Shown piece after piece: positions 18,177 through 28,778 of a DNA stretch of 64,000 bases. Position 1 is the first letter of the stretch; each line of letters starts with the position of its first letter. The translations under genes and the position numbers were made by a program. Below the pieces are notes generated by a model. That model saw only the letters and a program-made list of their open reading frames with translations. It was not told where the DNA came from and searched no databases. Source of the stretch: Maritimibacter alkaliphilus HTCC2654 (GTDB lineage Bacteria; Pseudomonadota; Alphaproteobacteria; Rhodobacterales; Rhodobacteraceae); NCBI RefSeq assembly GCF_000152805.1, contig NZ_CH902578.1, positions 2,379,074-2,443,073 of the forward strand, written 5' to 3'.

Positions 18177-20048
18177 TCAGGCCCGCGCTTTCCGCCCTTC
18201 CGCCAGAATGGCCTGCGCGTCCCGCAGGAATTCCGCTTCGATATCGCCACGCGCCGCCCGCAACCCTTCGATATAGGCCTCGTTGTCGAGGATCGAGATC
18301 GCCGGATCGTAATGCTCCGCCGCGATCAGCATGGCGCTGCGGTCCATCTCGGCGAACATCTCTGTCACCCGGTCCGCCTGATCGCGCGAATAGCCCAACG
18401 CCTCCACCGCCGAGCGGCTCATCCGCAACGAACTGTCATAGGTCTCGCGGATGATGTCGCGGCACCCGGCCCACCACAGATCGTAGACATGGGGCCGGTC
18501 CACCGCCCGTGCGATCACGTGCACGTCGGGGTAGTGCTTCTTCACATAGGTCACCAGTTCGGTGATCTGGTGCTTGTCGTCGATGGCGATCACCAACAGC
18601 TTCGCGTGCTCGATTCCCGCCGCATGCAACAGATCGGGCCGGGTCGCATCGCCGTAATAGGCCTGCACGTCGAATTTCTTGAGCATCTCCAGTTGCCGCG
18701 CGCTGAAGTCGATGACGGTGGGCGTGAGCCCGGCCCCGCGCAGCATCCGCGCGACGATCCCGCCCACGCGCCCGTGGCCCGCGATGATGATGTCGCTGGG
18801 CTCGTCGATCGCATCCATCTCGCGCTCTTCGGCTTCGGAAAACCGGGGCGCCACCACCCGGTCGTAAAGGATGAACAGCGCCGGGGTGAGCAGCATCGAC
18901 AGCGCGACGACCAGCAGAAGCTGGTCCGCCAGATCGCCGGGGATCACCGCATTCGCGACCGTGAAGGACAGGAGGACGAAGCCGAACTCCCCGGCTTGGG
19001 CGAGACCCAGTGAGAACAGCCAGCGATCCGCCCCGCCCACCTTGAACACGTAGGACAGCACGTAAAGCACGGCCATCTTCGCCACGATCAGCCCCAGCGT
19101 CAGGGCGAGGATCAGGACGAAGTCGTCGAACAGCAGGGCGAAGTTGATCCCCGCCCCCACCGTCATGAAAAAGAGCCCCAGCAGAAGCCCCCGGAACGGG
19201 TCGATGTCGCTTTCCAACTCATGCCGGTATTCGCTGTTGGCCAGCACGACACCGGCGAGGAATGTGCCGAGCGCGGGCGACAGCCCGACGAGGGACATGA
19301 GGAGCGCGATGCCGATGACGAACATCAGCGCCGTCGCCACAAAAAGCTCCCTCAGGTTCGCCCCGGCGATGAACCGGAAGATCGGACCGACGAGGTAGAT
19401 GCCCGCCCCGACCACCACCGCGATGGCACCCACCGTCACCAGCGCAACGCCCCAGCCCGGCAGACCGTCGACAAGGCTCATACCCCCGCTGTGGTCGCCG
19501 TCCTCGGCCGCGTGGCTCAGACCTTCGACCAGTTCCGGCATTGCGAGCAGCGGTATCAGCGCCAGCATGGGGATGACCGCGATGTCCTGAAACAGCAGGA
19601 CCGAGAACGACGACTGCCCGCCGTCCGAGCGCATCAGCCCCTTCTCGCCCAGCGTCTGAAGCACGATCGCGGTCGAGGACAGCGCCAGCACCAGACCGAC
19701 CGCAAGGCTCACCGACCACGGCTGACCCAGAACCATCGCCACGCCCATGACCAGGAGCGCCGTCAACCCGACCTGCCCGCCGCCAAGCCCCAGAAGGCGC
19801 GCGCGCATCTCCCACAGCCGCCGCGGCTCCAACTCCAGCCCGACGAGGAACAGCATCATCACGACGCCGAATTCGGCGAAGTGCTGGATCTGGATCACGT
19901 CGACATGAAGCCACGCCAGAACCGGGCTGATGACGATCCCGGCGATCAGGTAGCCCAGAACCGACCCCAGCCCGAGGCGTGAGGCGATGGGGACCGCGAC
20001 CACCCCCGCGATCAGAAAAACGAAGGCAAGTAGCAGAAAATCGGTCAT
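18177..20048 (-). CDS. CPA2 family monovalent cation:proton antiporter with RCK domain (KefB/C-like)
   Basis: 623 residues from the ATG giving MTDFLLLAFVFLIAGV, preceded by AGGGGACT. About 12 membrane helices span residues 1-390, then an RCK/TrkA-N domain begins with the nucleotide-binding turn GHGRVGGIVARML. This is the Kef-type design: potassium/proton exchange gated by a cytoplasmic NAD- or glutathione-binding domain. No KefF/KefG partner is adjacent. Flanked downstream by repeat copy 3. Confidence 0.9.
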   Translation of the reverse strand: MTDFLLLAFVFLIAGVVAVPIASRLGLGSVLGYLIAGIVISPVLAWLHVDVIQIQHFAEFGVVMMLFLVGLELEPRRLWEMRARLLGLGGGQVGLTALLVMGVAMVLGQPWSVSLAVGLVLALSSTAIVLQTLGEKGLMRSDGGQSSFSVLLFQDIAVIPMLALIPLLAMPELVEGLSHAAEDGDHSGGMSLVDGLPGWGVALVTVGAIAVVVGAGIYLVGPIFRFIAGANLRELFVATALMFVIGIALLMSLVGLSPALGTFLAGVVLANSEYRHELESDIDPFRGLLLGLFFMTVGAGINFALLFDDFVLILALTLGLIVAKMAVLYVLSYVFKVGGADRWLFSLGLAQAGEFGFVLLSFTVANAVIPGDLADQLLLVVALSMLLTPALFILYDRVVAPRFSEAEEREMDAIDEPSDIIIAGHGRVGGIVARMLRGAGLTPTVIDFSARQLEMLKKFDVQAYYGDATRPDLLHAAGIEHAKLLVIAIDDKHQITELVTYVKKHYPDVHVIARAVDRPHVYDLWWAGCRDIIRETYDSSLRMSRSAVEALGYSRDQADRVTEMFAEMDRSAMLIAAEHYDPAISILDNEAYIEGLRAARGDIEAEFLRDAQAILAEGRKARA

Positions 20049-20187
20049 GAGCAGTCCCCTGTGCGCCGGTCCAGCTTGGCGAAATGCGGGCGCATGTAAA
20101 GCTCGTCCGTGCGACGCAACGCCCGTTGACAGGACGGCGATCCGGGCAGACACCGACAGGATATTGCCCTGACGCCGGTGTTTCCTC

Positions 20188-21453
20188 GTGAAGCCGAAAA
20201 TCCTGACGACGCTCGCAAGCTATTCGCGCGACCAGTTCTTCGGCGATCTGATCGCCGGGGTCACGGTCGGGCTGGTGGCGGTTCCCCTCAGCCTTGCTAT
20301 CGCCATCGCGTCGGGCGCGACGCCGGAGCAGGGGCTGGTCACGGCCATCGTCGGTGGCGCTCTCGTCTCTCTTCTGGGTGGCAGCCGCGTGCAGATCGGC
20401 GGACCGACGGGCGCGTTCATCGTCGTCGTCTACGGTGTCATCGCCGCGCATGGGATCGACGGTCTGATCGTGGCGACGCTGCTGGCCGGGTTGATCCTCG
20501 TCGTGGCCGGCGTGCTGCGGGCCGGAAGCCTCGTGGCCCATGTGCCCGAAGCCGTCATCAACGGCTTCACCCTCGGCATCGCCGTCATCATCGCCACCAG
20601 CCAGATCGCGGATCTGTTCGGCCTTGCCGTGGCGGACATGCCAGCGGAGTTCACCGGCAAGATCGCGGCGCTCTGGGCGGCGCGCGATACGCTTCAGATC
20701 GACGCGCTGGGGATCGGCGTGGTCACCGGCGCGCTGATCGTCGCGTTGCGTCGCTGGCTCCCGCCGAAGGTGCCGGGCCTGATCCTCGCCGTCGCGGCCG
20801 GGTCGGCCCTCGCCGCCCTGCCGGGGGTCGAGGTGGAGACCATTGCGGCCCGGTTCGGTGCATTGCCCGACCACCTGCCCACCCCTGCGATGCCCGACAT
20901 CTCGTGGGCTCTGGTGCGCGAAGTGTTTCCATCCGCGCTGGTGATCGCGTTCCTAGCGGGGGTCGAATCGCTTTTGTCCGCCGTGGTCGCCGACCGGATG
21001 ATCGGCGGGCATCACCGGCCCCGGGCCGAGCTGGCCGCGCAGGGCGTCGCCAACATCGGGTCGGCCCTGATGGGCGGGCTGCCGGTGACCGGGGCCATCG
21101 CGCGGACGGCGACGAATGTGAAGGCCGGGGGGCGCACGCCGGTCGCCGGGCTGTGGCACGCCGTCACGGTTCTGGCGCTGATGCTGTTCGCCGCACCGCT
21201 GGCCGGTCAAATGGCGCTGCCCGCCATGGCGGCCCTGCTGGTCATCACCGCGTGGAACATGGCCGAACCGGACAAGTGGCGCGGATACCTGTCCGCGCCG
21301 GTGCGGGACCGGGTTCTGATTTTCCTGACCATGGCGTTGACGGTTCTCGTCGATCTCACGGTCGCGATCGGGGTCGGGGTCGCGCTTGGCTTTGCACTGT
21401 CGCGGGTCGCGGCGGGCCGTGCGCCGCGCGACTGGACTCCGCGCGACCGCTAG
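20188..21453 (+). CDS. SulP family anion transporter without STAS domain
   Basis: 421 residues from a GTG, with about ten to eleven hydrophobic segments. FFGDLIAGVTVGLVAVPLSLA is the typical SulP opening, and GGLPVTGAIARTATN is a conserved SulP core segment. Usual SulP proteins have 500-600 residues with a C-terminal STAS domain; this one stops right after the last membrane segment with a 20-residue basic tail. It would carry an inorganic anion or carboxylate; the substrate cannot be predicted. It overlaps the convergent rlmH stop by 4 bp. Confidence 0.88.
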   Translation: MKPKILTTLASYSRDQFFGDLIAGVTVGLVAVPLSLAIAIASGATPEQGLVTAIVGGALVSLLGGSRVQIGGPTGAFIVVVYGVIAAHGIDGLIVATLLAGLILVVAGVLRAGSLVAHVPEAVINGFTLGIAVIIATSQIADLFGLAVADMPAEFTGKIAALWAARDTLQIDALGIGVVTGALIVALRRWLPPKVPGLILAVAAGSALAALPGVEVETIAARFGALPDHLPTPAMPDISWALVREVFPSALVIAFLAGVESLLSAVVADRMIGGHHRPRAELAAQGVANIGSALMGGLPVTGAIARTATNVKAGGRTPVAGLWHAVTVLALMLFAAPLAGQMALPAMAALLVITAWNMAEPDKWRGYLSAPVRDRVLIFLTMALTVLVDLTVAIGVGVALGFALSRVAAGRAPRDWTPRDR

Positions 21454-21920
21454 ACCCGGTGATAGGGGCTTCCGGCAAGGATCGAGGCGGCGCGATACAG
21501 CTGCTCGGTCAGCATGGCGCGGGCCAGCATGTGCGGCCAGACCATCTTGCCGAACGACAGCGACGCATCCGCCCGACCGCGCAGGGCCGGGTCGATCCCG
21601 TCCGCGCCGCCGATGACGAAGGCCACGTCATCGCGGCCCTGATCGCGCCAGCCCGCAAGTTGCTCGGCGAATTGCGGCGAGGTCTGCACCTTGCCACGCT
21701 CGTCCATCGCGACAATCACCGCGCCCTCCGGCACGGCACGCGACAACAGGGCGGCCTCGGCGCTCATGCCGCCACCCTTCTTGTCTTCGACTTCGTGGAT
21801 CGTGAGAGGACCGAGACCCAAGCTGCGCCCGGTGCGGTCGAACCGGGTGGTGTAGTCGTCGATCAGGTCGCGCTCGGGGCCGGCGCGAAGCCGCCCCACC
21901 GCGACGATGTGAACCCGCAT
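21450..21920 (-). CDS. rlmH: 23S rRNA (pseudouridine1915-N3) methyltransferase RlmH
   Basis: 156 residues, full length. The SPOUT-type knot includes FVIGGADGID and the C-terminal EQLYRAASILAGSPYHR, which is diagnostic for RlmH. The enzyme uses S-adenosylmethionine to methylate pseudouridine 1915 in 23S rRNA. The ATG overlaps the rsfS stop (TGATG), the standard rsfS-rlmH order. Confidence 0.96.
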   Translation of the reverse strand: MRVHIVAVGRLRAGPERDLIDDYTTRFDRTGRSLGLGPLTIHEVEDKKGGGMSAEAALLSRAVPEGAVIVAMDERGKVQTSPQFAEQLAGWRDQGRDDVAFVIGGADGIDPALRGRADASLSFGKMVWPHMLARAMLTEQLYRAASILAGSPYHRV

Positions 21921-22288
21921 CAGGCCTTGGCCGACGCAGGAGCCTCAGGTGTCATCCACATTTTCTCGAGCTGATAGAACTCGCGCACCTCGGGCCGGAA
22001 CACGTGAACGATCACGTCGCCCGTGTCGATCAGAACCCAGTCGCCCTGATCCTTGCCCTCGACCTTGCAGATGATCCCCATGCTTTCCTTCAGACGATCG
22101 CACAGCTTTTCGGAAATCGCCGCGACCTGGCGCGAAGACCGGCCCGAACAGATCACCATGGCATCGGCCATCGCGGATTTCTTCCGCAGGTCGATGGTCA
22201 CGATATCCTCGGCCTTGTCGTCTTCGAGTGAGGAAAGAACGGTGTCGAGGATATTGTCGCTCGACGGGTTCATGGGCGGCTTTTTCAT
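21920..22288 (-). CDS. rsfS: ribosome silencing factor RsfS
   Basis: 122 residues from the ATG at 22288 (MKKPPMNPSSDN); a second ATG at 22273 is nearly as likely. DDKAEDIVTIDLRKKSAMAD and GRSSRQVAAISEKL are typical of the RsfS/Iojap family, which binds ribosomal protein uL14 and blocks subunit joining during starvation. No good Shine-Dalgarno lies before 22288, but a small ORF with a strong one ends exactly here (ATGA overlap), so translation may be coupled to it. Confidence 0.92.
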   Translation of the reverse strand: MKKPPMNPSSDNILDTVLSSLEDDKAEDIVTIDLRKKSAMADAMVICSGRSSRQVAAISEKLCDRLKESMGIICKVEGKDQGDWVLIDTGDVIVHVFRPEVREFYQLEKMWMTPEAPASAKA

Positions 22289-22344
22289 TCCGCCCGATCC
22301 TGCGGTCGACAGTGCGGCCGCGTCTGGATGATGAGACAGGACAT
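22285..22344 (-). CDS. possible 19-residue leader peptide ORF upstream of rsfS
   Basis: ATG at 22344 is preceded by AAGGAGGACT, the best ribosome-binding site in this area. The frame (MSCLIIQTRPHCRPQDRAE) ends in TGA that overlaps the rsfS ATG as ATGA. This suggests a translated leader that couples translation into rsfS. Alternatively it marks a one-base error or frameshift at the true rsfS 5' end. No homologue known to me. Confidence 0.35.
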   Translation of the reverse strand: MSCLIIQTRPHCRPQDRAE

Positions 22345-22418
22345 AGTCCTCCTTCGTTGCGCGCCGATCGTTTCCCCGACGCCGGGACAAGTTAAAAGTA
22401 ACATGCTGGTCCGGTTTT

Positions 22419-23861
22419 TCAATTCTCGCGTTGCTCCGGCTCGGCCACTTTTCGCGGATCGTTGAGATGGCGCACCTCCCGTTGCGGGAACGGGATCGAG
22501 ATGCCGTTCTCCTGAAACGCGTCCCAGAGCGCAAGATAGACATTGCCGCGGATGTTGGTCAGGCCCCCGGTCGGGTCGTCGATCCAGAAGCGCAGGATGT
22601 AATCCACGGACGAGTCCCCGAAGCGGACGATATGGCAGACCGGGGGCCGGAAACTCAGCACCCGGTCGACGCTCGCCGCCGCCTTGATCGCCACCTTGCG
22701 CACCAGATGCGGGTCGTCGCCGTAGGCCGTGCCGAAATAGATGTCGAGCCGGACAAAGGCGTTGGTGTGCGACCAGTTCACCACCTGCCCGGTGATGAGA
22801 TCCTCGTTCGGGATCAGGTATTCCTTGCCGTCACGGGTCACGACGCTGACGTAGCGCGCACCAAGCTGTTCGATCCAGCCGAAGGTATCGCCAAGGCTGA
22901 TGACGTCGCCGGGCTTGATCGACTTGTCCAAAAGGATGATGACCCCGGACACGAGGTTCGAGACCACCTTTTGCAGGCCGAAGCCAAGACCAACACCGAT
23001 GGCCCCCGACAGGACGGCGAGGCCGGTCAGGTCCACGCCCACGGCACGCAGCCCGATGAAGATCGCCGCGCCGAACAGCACCAGTTGCAGGATCTTGACG
23101 ATCAGCACCTGCATCGAGGGGCTGATGTCCTCGTTCTTCCTGATCCGGGCCGCAGAGCTTTGGGTCAGGAATCGCGCGGCGAAGACCAGAGCGCCGAGGA
23201 TCGCGATGGCCTGAATGACCATCCAGATCGACAGGCGCATGTTGCCGGTGTTGATCGCGAACCCGTCGAGGATGGAAATGGTTTCATCCTGTAGATTCAG
23301 GATGTTGACCGTAACCCAGACCCAGCCCGCCGTCCGCACGACGCCACGCACGAAGGCGTTGGCGATGAACCGGGCGAGGATCGCGATGACCAGCCACGCC
23401 AGCGCCAGTTCCGCGATGATCGACAGCAGGTAGGAGCGTGAGGGCCACGTCGCCTCGCGCATGATCCAGACCGTCGGCCAGATCAGGGCCACGAAGACGA
23501 TCAGTTTCATCCGGCGGTGCAGCATCACGCCGAACCGCATCCGCCACTTGGGCCAGTTTTCCCGCCCGCGCAGCCAGCCGTGATATTTCGGGGCGAGCCA
23601 TTTCGCGATCAGCCACGCCGCCAGAGCCAGCCCCACGGCAATCGCGACCTGATAGGCATTCCAGGGGCGCATCAGGCCCTGCGCGAAAACCGTAAGCTGG
23701 TCGAACAGGTCGAGCGCCACGTCTTCGGGCGCCGGAACGGGGGCGGCCTGCGGGGTTGCGGCGCCGACCGTCCCGGACTCCGTGGTCGCATTCGGCGTCG
23801 CCTGCACCTCGGTGGGTGCGATCGTCTGGTCCCAAACCGTATTCGGGCTGCGCGTGGCCAT
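22419..23861 (-). CDS. MscS family mechanosensitive ion channel
   Basis: 480 residues: a Pro/Ala/Thr-rich N-terminus, four to five extra membrane helices, and the MscS core. The pore helix (GLAVLSGAIGVGLGFGLQKVVSNLVSG) is followed by the beta-domain with PGDVISLGDTFGWIE and IPNEDLITGQVVNW. Such channels release osmolytes on hypo-osmotic shock. The length (480 versus about 286 in E. coli MscS) puts it among the larger, multi-helix members. Same strand as rsfS-rlmH. Confidence 0.92.
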   Translation of the reverse strand: MATRSPNTVWDQTIAPTEVQATPNATTESGTVGAATPQAAPVPAPEDVALDLFDQLTVFAQGLMRPWNAYQVAIAVGLALAAWLIAKWLAPKYHGWLRGRENWPKWRMRFGVMLHRRMKLIVFVALIWPTVWIMREATWPSRSYLLSIIAELALAWLVIAILARFIANAFVRGVVRTAGWVWVTVNILNLQDETISILDGFAINTGNMRLSIWMVIQAIAILGALVFAARFLTQSSAARIRKNEDISPSMQVLIVKILQLVLFGAAIFIGLRAVGVDLTGLAVLSGAIGVGLGFGLQKVVSNLVSGVIILLDKSIKPGDVISLGDTFGWIEQLGARYVSVVTRDGKEYLIPNEDLITGQVVNWSHTNAFVRLDIYFGTAYGDDPHLVRKVAIKAAASVDRVLSFRPPVCHIVRFGDSSVDYILRFWIDDPTGGLTNIRGNVYLALWDAFQENGISIPFPQREVRHLNDPRKVAEPEQREN

Positions 23862-23936
23862 TTAACTCCCTTTTTCAGGAGGTTGGCAAATGAACCGGCC
23901 AGCGTCCAGTTCTAAACCCGCCCTCCCGCAACCGTG

Positions 23937-24737
23937 TCAGCGCGTGATGCGGATGTCCGAGGCCGAAAAGTTGACCACCATCCGATCCGGCACCTGTTCC
24001 AGCCCGCAGGCCCTGAGCACCGCGCGGGATGCCGCGTTGTCCGCCGCCACGAACTCGACCGCGCCCGCCGCACCCAGTTCATCCACCGCGATCAGGTTCG
24101 CGATGGCATCGGCCATCTTGCCCAGACCCAGACCGCGGGCCGCCGGATCGACCGCGATCAATCCGACGAACGCCATGCCGGCGAGCCACGAGTGTTCATT
24201 ATGAACCAGCGCGGCATAACCGGTCGCGGCGATGGCGCCGTCTGCCGAACGCAGTATGACGGGCCGCGCCGGGATCAACGCGCCCGAGAGCGCCGGCTTC
24301 GAGAAGGGCGCGATCCCGTGCTCGGTCAGGAAGCCCTGCATCTCGTGCAGGACCGTGGCGTCGATTTCCTCGTCCGGGTGCCGCGTGATCCCGTCCGGCA
24401 GACCGCCTGCCACGATCTGCCCGCACGCCGCGCGCACCCTGTCGGCATCCGCAAGGAACACGTCCCAGAAGTGCTGCTTGGGCGCGAACCCGGCCAGTTC
24501 GTGCTCGGCCTTCAGGATCACCTCGGGGGTCGCGCCCCGGATCTGCACGATCCCCTCGCGGCGCATCGCCGCGCGCAGATCGTCCCACCCGAAGGCGTCC
24601 GGGTCGTCCGAACTCGTGACCCGGCCATGCACGACCGCGCCGGGCCGGTTGCGGAACCCCGCGACCTCGCCATCACGGGCCGCCTGCAAGGCGCGCATCA
24701 TATCGTCCCCGTAGAAGGGGTCGTCCTCCGGTTTCAT
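23937..24737 (-). CDS. GNAT family N-acetyltransferase
   Basis: 266 residues from the ATG giving MKPEDDPFYGDDM, with GGGAG a few bases upstream. The C-terminal third carries the acetyl-CoA binding motif A: VGLIAVDPAARGLGLGKMADA (R-x-x-G-x-G/A) and a final strand before NFSASD. The N-terminal half is not a recognisable catalytic domain, so it may be a two-lobed GNAT. The substrate is unknown. Divergent from the leuC region. Confidence 0.82.
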   Translation of the reverse strand: MKPEDDPFYGDDMMRALQAARDGEVAGFRNRPGAVVHGRVTSSDDPDAFGWDDLRAAMRREGIVQIRGATPEVILKAEHELAGFAPKQHFWDVFLADADRVRAACGQIVAGGLPDGITRHPDEEIDATVLHEMQGFLTEHGIAPFSKPALSGALIPARPVILRSADGAIAATGYAALVHNEHSWLAGMAFVGLIAVDPAARGLGLGKMADAIANLIAVDELGAAGAVEFVAADNAASRAVLRACGLEQVPDRMVVNFSASDIRITR

Positions 24738-24821
24738 CCGGCGTCTCCCAAGCCCCTCGGACCAGCATAGCATGGCATCCGACGCTTGCGAGACTCACGG
24801 CCAGCGTATAGATGCTCCCGC

Positions 24822-24908
24822 ATGACACGGATTTTCGACATGGACGACCGCGCCCGCCTGCCTTGGCGGTTCTATGGCGCGACGCTGACGATCCTCGCCC
24901 GACTTTGA
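24822..24908 (+). CDS. small ORF (28 residues) before leuC
   Basis: The frame [20 protein letters not shown] ending in TLTILARL lies 58 bp upstream of leuC on the same strand. Three of its last eight codons are for leucine, as in leu leader peptides, but they are not consecutive and I see no terminator/antiterminator stems after it. No clear Shine-Dalgarno. It may be a leader peptide, a small protein or nothing. Confidence 0.25.
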   Translation: MTRIFDMDDRARLPWRFYGATLTILARL

Positions 24909-24966
24909 TCGCGGCGCACCTTTCCGCACGTCCAGAATTCGAACATTTCCCCTAGGAGAAAACCCC

Positions 24967-26373
<1,407 letters not shown>

Positions 26374-26462
26374 CCAGCCAGCTCATCCAGCCTTGCGGGC
26401 TGTATTCGCCACCTGCGAAGACGACCCAATGGGACGGATGAGCGAGCATAAGGAAAAGTAGA

Positions 26463-27068
26463 ATGGAAAAATTCGAAAAACTCACGGGCATCGCCGCCCC
26501 CATGCCGCTGGTCAACATCGACACGGACATGATCATCCCCAAAGGGTTCCTGAAGACGATCAAGCGCACCGGGCTTGGCGTGAACCTCTTCGACGAGATG
26601 CGCTATGACCGCGAAGGCAACGAGATCCCTGATTTCGTGCTGAACCAGCCGCAGTACCGCGAGGCCGAGATCCTCGTCGCGGGCGACAACTTCGGCTGCG
26701 GCTCGTCGCGCGAACACGCGCCTTGGGCGATTGCGGATTTCGGCATCAAGTCGATCATCTCGACTTCTTTCGCCGACATCTTCTTCAACAACTGCTTCAA
26801 GAACGGCATCCTGCCCATCGTGCTGCCGGAAGAGCAGGTCGAAGTGCTGATGAAGGACGCCGAGAAGGGCTCCAACGCCCGCATGATCGTCGACCTCGAG
26901 GCGCAGACCGTGACCACGTCGGACGGCGAGGTTTTCCCGTTCGAGGTCGACCCGTTCCGCAAGCATTGCCTGCTGAACGGTCTCGACGACATCGGCCTGA
27001 CGATGGAAAAGAAGCCTGCCATCGACGCGTTCGAAGCCAAGGCCGCGCAGGAACGTCCCTGGGTCTGA
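26463..27068 (+). CDS. leuD: 3-isopropylmalate dehydratase small subunit
   Basis: 201 residues. [18 protein letters not shown] and [17 protein letters not shown] are LeuD hallmarks (swivel domain and substrate loop). AAGGAAAAGTAGA precedes the ATG. It partners LeuC. leuB follows only at 32.6 kb, after five unrelated genes, so leuCD and leuB are separate transcription units here. An intrinsic terminator follows directly. Confidence 0.97.
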   Translation: MEKFEKLTGIAAPMPLVNIDTDMIIPKGFLKTIKRTGLGVNLFDEMRYDREGNEIPDFVLNQPQYREAEILVAGDNFGCGSSREHAPWAIADFGIKSIISTSFADIFFNNCFKNGILPIVLPEEQVEVLMKDAEKGSNARMIVDLEAQTVTTSDGEVFPFEVDPFRKHCLLNGLDDIGLTMEKKPAIDAFEAKAAQERPWV

Positions 27069-27090
27069 TCGCAGGCCTTATGAGTCAAGA

Positions 27091-27121
27091 AACGGCGGGG
27101 CTTCGGTCCCGCCGTTTTCTT
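27091..27121 (+). terminator. intrinsic terminator after leuD, probably bidirectional
   Basis: AACGGCGGG and CCCGCCGTT form a 9-bp stem around a GCTTCGGT loop, followed by TTCTT. The convergent MFS gene stops at its far edge, so the same stem with its A-rich 5' side can end that transcript too. Confidence 0.9.
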
Positions 27122-28358
27122 ATGGGCGCAGCTCGCGCGCCAGACGCAGTGACACCGGAACCATCACGGCGGACAGGCCGAGGCACCAGAGGCCCAGCCC
27201 GACCCCCTGCACCGGGAACGCCACGCCCGCGTCGATCAACACGCCCGTAACGCCCGGCCCGATGGCGGTCGACACGACCATGATGACGGTCTGGAGCGAG
27301 CGCACGGCCCCCAGATGCCGCGTCCCATACACCCGTGGCAGGAACGCCCCGAGAAACGCATTCGCCGCGCCCATGGACACGCCGCCGATCGCCAGAACCG
27401 CGAACCAGACCTGATAGCCTTCTGCCGGACCGAGCAACAGCAGGGCTGTGCCCATCGGCACCACGACGAGCGGAAGCAGGCGTTCGGGTCCGAACCGATC
27501 GCAGGCCCAGCCCGCGACCAGCGCCGACACGACCGAGACGCTGGCCCAGAACACGTAGCCGGGGGCCATCTGCGCCAGCGTCCAGCCCTTCACCTCGGCA
27601 ATGTTCACCTGCTGAAAGAACAGGACCGTCCCGATAAAGGGCGGCGTCAGGATCAGGGGCAGGATCGCCCAGAACAGCCAGTGCCGCACCAGCATCCCGC
27701 GGGTCCAATGCGCACCGTTCAGCCCCGCGCTGGCTTCGGGCGACTGCGCCTCGCCCGATGGCTGGCGATCCTGCGCCAGAAGCACCATGAGCAGGGGGAT
27801 GACCACGATCAGGATCGCACCCGCCGCCACGCCCCATGCCATGCGCCAGCCGATCCCGCCGATGAGCGCGACGAAGATCAGGGGCAGCACCGCCTCGCCC
27901 AGCGGATGCCCCATCGAGGCGATGGCGACGGCGCGGCCCCGCGTGGCGTGGAACCAGCGCCCCATAGAGGTGATCGACATATGGGGAAACATCCCCTGCC
28001 CGCAGAAGCGGAGCAGAAAGACGCCCAGCCCCAGCATCCAGACATTCACCGAAAACGCCAAGATCCCCGCCGCCAGCGCGAAAAGCAGGCTCACGAGAAG
28101 CGCCAGCCGCGACAGGCGCATCGTGTCCACCAGCGCCCCGCGACTGAACAGGAGCGCGGCCGAAGCGAGCGTCGCGATGGTGTAGAGCCCGCCCCAGCCG
28201 CCGTTCGACAGCCCGTGCGCAGCGCGCACCTCGCCCGCGAAGAGCGAAATGAACCACGTCTGCCCGAAGGACGACGCGAAGGTCAGCAGGAAGCCTGTGG
28301 ACAGCCAACGGGCATTGGCGGTGAGAAACGACAACATACCTTTCGCAATATTCCGCAT
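27120..28358 (-). CDS. MFS transporter
   Basis: 412 residues with 12 predicted membrane helices in two halves linked by a charged loop (AQDRQPSGEAQSPEASAG). The sequence resembles the monocarboxylate/oxalate-formate-type branch of the major facilitator superfamily, but the substrate cannot be assigned. The stop falls in the T-tract of the leuD terminator. The start could also be the ATG seven codons on. Upstream is a 420-bp gene-free region. Confidence 0.87.
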   Translation of the reverse strand: MRNIAKGMLSFLTANARWLSTGFLLTFASSFGQTWFISLFAGEVRAAHGLSNGGWGGLYTIATLASAALLFSRGALVDTMRLSRLALLVSLLFALAAGILAFSVNVWMLGLGVFLLRFCGQGMFPHMSITSMGRWFHATRGRAVAIASMGHPLGEAVLPLIFVALIGGIGWRMAWGVAAGAILIVVIPLLMVLLAQDRQPSGEAQSPEASAGLNGAHWTRGMLVRHWLFWAILPLILTPPFIGTVLFFQQVNIAEVKGWTLAQMAPGYVFWASVSVVSALVAGWACDRFGPERLLPLVVVPMGTALLLLGPAEGYQVWFAVLAIGGVSMGAANAFLGAFLPRVYGTRHLGAVRSLQTVIMVVSTAIGPGVTGVLIDAGVAFPVQGVGLGLWCLGLSAVMVPVSLRLARELRP

Positions 28359-28778
28359 TCGGGGCAGAGGAAAGCCGACGTTCTGCGCGCCAACGCACTG
28401 ATACCGGAGGAGTTATCCGATAGGCGGTGACAGGTGCCCGCGATGCCACGCGCCACGGTTTCCGGTATCGAAACAGCTATTTTCCTTGGCCTGAACGACG
28501 CAGGTTCTACATCTTGTGGGCGATTTCGTTCTCCGCACCACACGCGGTAGACATACCGACCGCGCCCAATTCCAGCCACAGCATAGGTGCAAAATCGCAC
28601 CACTCCCCCCACAATACCGCCCTGAATCTTTCGTCAATTCAGACCGTTACTTGCAGCGGGACACGAATGTGGGCAAGATTGTGACAAATAAGAGGCAGGC
28701 CGCCACAATTGGCGGCTTCGGTTTGGAAACAGGGAAGCGGCATCGTATCGCGCCCGGCCAGAGCGAGGGTAAAGAGCA
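28359..28778. other. gene-free region with inverted repeats
   Basis: 420 bp between divergent genes; no open frame with a ribosome-binding site or recognisable product. Structures seen: a 9-bp perfect inverted repeat GATACCGGA/TCCGGTATC with arms at 28400-28408 and 28461-28469; GGTGC/GCACC around AAAATC (28586-28601); and GCCGCCA/TGGCGGC around CAAT (28699-28716). The base composition is less GC-rich than the flanks. It should hold two divergent promoters and could hold a structured RNA. Confidence 0.5.

Noticed and set aside
18014-18250. 78-residue minus-strand open frame
   Set aside because: It covers repeat copy 3 and the end of the antiporter gene in another frame; no start signal.
20178-21974. 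598-residue plus-strand open frame over the SulP and rlmH genes
   Set aside because: Shifted frame of the SulP gene and antisense to rlmH; Arg-rich composition without hydrophobic segments.
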